Shown here: piece after piece, positions 5,415 to 6,644 of the stretch
Layout of the letters: each line of letters begins with the position of its first letter
Numbering within the stretch: the stretch's first letter is position 1
From: Spirochaetales bacterium
GTDB taxonomy: Bacteria > Spirochaetota > Spirochaetia > SZUA-6 > DRHE01
DNA: 6,644 nucleotides
Assembly (NCBI GenBank): GCA_016935715.1
Contig: JAFGQJ010000323.1
Coordinates: forward strand, 1-6,644
Reading direction: 5' to 3'
Position numbers and translations under genes: made by a program
The notes under the pieces: generated by a model
Databases searched by the model: none
Seen by the model: only the letters and a program-made list of their open reading frames with translations
Told to the model about the DNA's origin: nothing

Positions 5415-6281
5415 TCAGTGCTCCGTGTACGGGAAGCGGAGGACCGTGCCGGCGGAGTTGAAGAAGAACCTGCCTTCGAACTCACGGGCCAGCCTGGCGG
5501 CCACGGGAAGGCCGGTGCAGTGGGACACCCCCAGCCAGGCGACGTCCATCTCCCGCAGCGCCTCCACGGTCATGTCCACCTGCCGCTTCGAGGCGGGTCC
5601 CAGGTGGGTGCCCCCGATCACCATGTAGACCCGCTCGGTATCCATCAGCTTCCTGGCGTGGCGGATGATGTTGATCATCCCCCGGTGGGCGCAGCCCAGG
5701 ATGATGACCAGGCCGAGGTCCGTGCGGATGTACAGGGACTGGTCGTCCGCCATCGGGTCCTGGACGAACTTCCCGTCCTGCTTCAATCGGAGGTTTTCCG
5801 CTACCGCTTCGAAATCCGTGGTCATCGGCTCCTCGCCGCTGGCCGCGATGTCCCCGGTCAGCCAGACCGGCCCGGTGCCCAGCTCGAAGTGCGCCCCAAG
5901 GCTCTCCAGCCTGTCCCTGCAGAACGGGATGCCGGCGTAGCGGTGGACGTCCTTCTCCTTTCTGTAGGAGTACTTCCTGCTGAACACATCGGGGTGGGCC
6001 ACGATCCGCAGCTCGGACCTGCGGATGCGCTGCAGCACCGCCTCCAGACCCCCCGTGTGGTCGTAGTGTCCGTGGCTCAGGATGAGGGCCTCGGCCTTGT
6101 CGAGGTCCAGGCCGAGCCTGTCCGCATTGCGGACCACCATGTCGGTCGTTCCCGTGTCGAGCAGGAAGCAGCTCTCCCCGGCCTCGATGAAGACGCTGAT
6201 CCCCCACTCGGCCTGCACGTTTCCGGCAGCGGTGGAGTTTTCCACGATCGTCGTGATCCTGATGGTTTCGGCAGAGATCAA
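5415..6281 (-). CDS. Metallo-beta-lactamase-fold hydrolase, COG1237 (DHPS/MJ0301-like) family
   Basis: A 288-residue soluble protein of the metallo-beta-lactamase superfamily. The metal motif HGHYDHTGG supplies His70, His72, Asp74 and His75. Further candidate ligands are His199 in GCAHRGMINII and His254 in GVSHCTGLP. The GCxHxGxxNxI block, the GGTHLGPAS segment and the SHCTG segment characterise COG1237, whose archaeal members were named for a dihydropterin ribofuranosyl-aminobenzene phosphate synthase activity. Many bacterial members have no proven reaction, so only a metal-dependent hydrolase or transferase is claimed. The start is TTG at 6281, with AGGAGG (6286-6291) five bases upstream and no better start nearby. 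It lies 22 bases after the short CARF-like ORF and is convergent with the CNNM gene, whose stop is only 16 bases away, leaving no room for a terminator between the reading frames. Confidence 0.83.
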   Translation of the reverse strand: MISAETIRITTIVENSTAAGNVQAEWGISVFIEAGESCFLLDTGTTDMVVRNADRLGLDLDKAEALILSHGHYDHTGGLEAVLQRIRRSELRIVAHPDVFSRKYSYRKEKDVHRYAGIPFCRDRLESLGAHFELGTGPVWLTGDIAASGEEPMTTDFEAVAENLRLKQDGKFVQDPMADDQSLYIRTDLGLVIILGCAHRGMINIIRHARKLMDTERVYMVIGGTHLGPASKRQVDMTVEALREMDVAWLGVSHCTGLPVAARLAREFEGRFFFNSAGTVLRFPYTEH

Positions 6282-6303
6282 TTTGTCCTCCTAATGTTCC
6301 ATT

Positions 6304-6489
6304 CTATTTCTTCAGAAACGCCCGGACCGGCAGCCCGAAGGCGTCCGCCCGCATACCGTCGACCGCCTCTGCGAAGCGCTCCGGCAGGGGCTGCAGGAGC
6401 GACAGCAGCGGGCCGTATTCCTCCCCCTCGGTTTCAGGATAGGGGTCGCGGTTTCCCACGAATGACGGGAGAACGCTCGTCCGGGCCAT
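6304..6489 (-). CDS. Short ORF resembling the N-terminus of a CARF-type sensor domain, probably truncated
   Basis: A 61-residue ORF reading MARTSVLPSFVGNRDPYPET and on through GEEYGPLLSLL. This hydrophobic strand, then a FVGNRDPY loop, then a GPLLSLL helix resembles the start of CARF/RtcR-like Rossmann sensor domains, where a FVGxxDPY-type loop is followed by a GPxLSLL helix. Those domains need roughly a hundred more residues. Here the frame ends after about 30 more (ending VRAFLKK), without the second strand, so it looks like a remnant or an internally deleted copy. The ATG at 6489 is chosen because the resemblance begins there. An ATG at 6540 with a GAGG eight bases upstream would give 78 residues, and the frame stays open to 6642. 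The metallo-beta-lactamase gene follows after 22 bases. The family resemblance is by eye and moderate; it may instead be an unrelated small protein. Confidence 0.4.
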   Translation of the reverse strand: MARTSVLPSFVGNRDPYPETEGEEYGPLLSLLQPLPERFAEAVDGMRADAFGLPVRAFLKK

Positions 6490-6495
6490 GAACCC

Positions 6496-6524
6496 AGTAT
6501 AGAGCCCCGGCCGGACGGGATCAA
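6496..6524 (-). promoter_or_regulatory. Sigma70-like promoter of the CARF-like / metallo-beta-lactamase unit, possibly leaderless
   Basis: On the minus strand TTGATC (6519-6524, four of six) and TATACT (6496-6501, five of six) are separated by an optimal 17 bases. The expected start lies about seven bases after the -10, at or beside the A of the ATG at 6489, so the first ORF would be read from a leaderless or nearly leaderless message. The downstream gene keeps its own strong SD. The promoter lies inside the longer version of the short ORF, which argues against starts at 6540 or 6642. Confidence 0.5.
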
Positions 6525-6540
6525 TCGATTTCCGGTTCAT

Positions 6541-6644
6541 GCTCGATACCTCGGCTGTCTTTTTGTCTGGGCTATCCATGTCCTGACAATCGATGTGACA
6601 GCTTCGATGGGTGTTGACACGTAACGGGTTACACTCATACATTC
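6541..6644. other. Right-end intergenic stretch
   Basis: No convincing gene is visible here. The stretch carries three TGACA elements on the plus strand (6584-6588, 6596-6600, 6615-6619) and the outward promoter with its inverted repeat annotated at 6611-6643. It separates the leftward unit from a rightward gene beyond the window. Confidence 0.5.
6611..6643 (+). promoter_or_regulatory. Plus-strand promoter with internal inverted repeat, reading out of the window
   Basis: A perfect -35 TTGACA (6614-6619) is followed after 18 bases by TACATT (6638-6643), four of six to the -10 consensus. Between them lies GTAAC-GG-GTTAC (6621-6632), a 5-2-5 inverted repeat. The -35 itself sits in GTGT-TG-ACAC (6611-6620). 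An inverted repeat filling the spacer is the usual place for a TetR-type operator, so the gene just outside may be a self-regulated repressor. The downstream gene is not visible. Confidence 0.4.

Noticed and set aside
4559..5485. Minus-strand open frame of 308 codons opposite the CNNM-EIIA gene
   Set aside because: No domain signal, and it spans the convergent gene boundary; the opposite strand is clearly coding.
5409..6491. Plus-strand open frame of 360 codons opposite the metallo-beta-lactamase gene
   Set aside because: The minus strand carries HGHYDHTGG and other family motifs; the plus frame is a shadow.

Overview
This GC-rich bacterial window holds a sulfur-import and thiol-redox cluster read leftwards, two rightward genes starting from the same divergent intergenic region, and a small leftward unit at the right end. 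Tight operons, Shine-Dalgarno (SD) sites and frequent GTG/TTG starts show it is bacterial. A YeeE/YeeD-type thiosulfate uptake system and a ferredoxin:thioredoxin reductase (FTR) type Fe-S domain suggest an anaerobe or facultative anaerobe, such as a sulfur-metabolising Desulfobacterota or Spirochaetota lineage. That taxonomy is a guess from gene content. No RNA gene, CRISPR array, insertion sequence or prophage was seen.

Left block (1-2582, minus strand): a four-gene operon with gaps of 13-21 bases, in the order YeeE/YedE half 1, TusA/YeeD-like sulfur carrier, YeeE/YedE half 2, and a thioredoxin-reductase-like flavoprotein that runs off the left edge. The transporter, normally one polypeptide, seems split into two proteins with its sulfur-carrier partner encoded between them. 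The flavoprotein is longer than TrxB and continues into what looks like a thioredoxin fold without active-site cysteines.

Control region (2583-2759): an AT-rich divergent spacer with a candidate sigma70 promoter for the leftward operon, a TATCTAGATA palindrome, and two GAAATATT(T/G)C sites 43 bp apart. Rightwards from it runs the most striking gene, a single protein made of glutaredoxin, FTR catalytic subunit (all six family cysteines present) and a MarR winged helix. Its simplest reading is a redox or sulfur-responsive regulator of the thiosulfate operon in which the electron-transfer modules and the DNA-binding module share one chain. An internal SD plus in-frame GTG may also yield the MarR part alone.

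Middle (3863-5398, plus): a CNNM/CBS-pair membrane protein of the CorC/HlyC type whose usual C-terminal domain is replaced by a PTS EIIA (PtsN-like) domain with its phosphorylatable histidine.

Right block (5415-6540, minus): a COG1237-type metallo-beta-lactamase-fold protein preceded by a short ORF that looks like the N-terminal piece of a CARF-type sensor domain. A good sigma70-like promoter sits over the start of that ORF. The last 100 bases hold a plus-strand promoter with an internal inverted repeat, reading out of the window.
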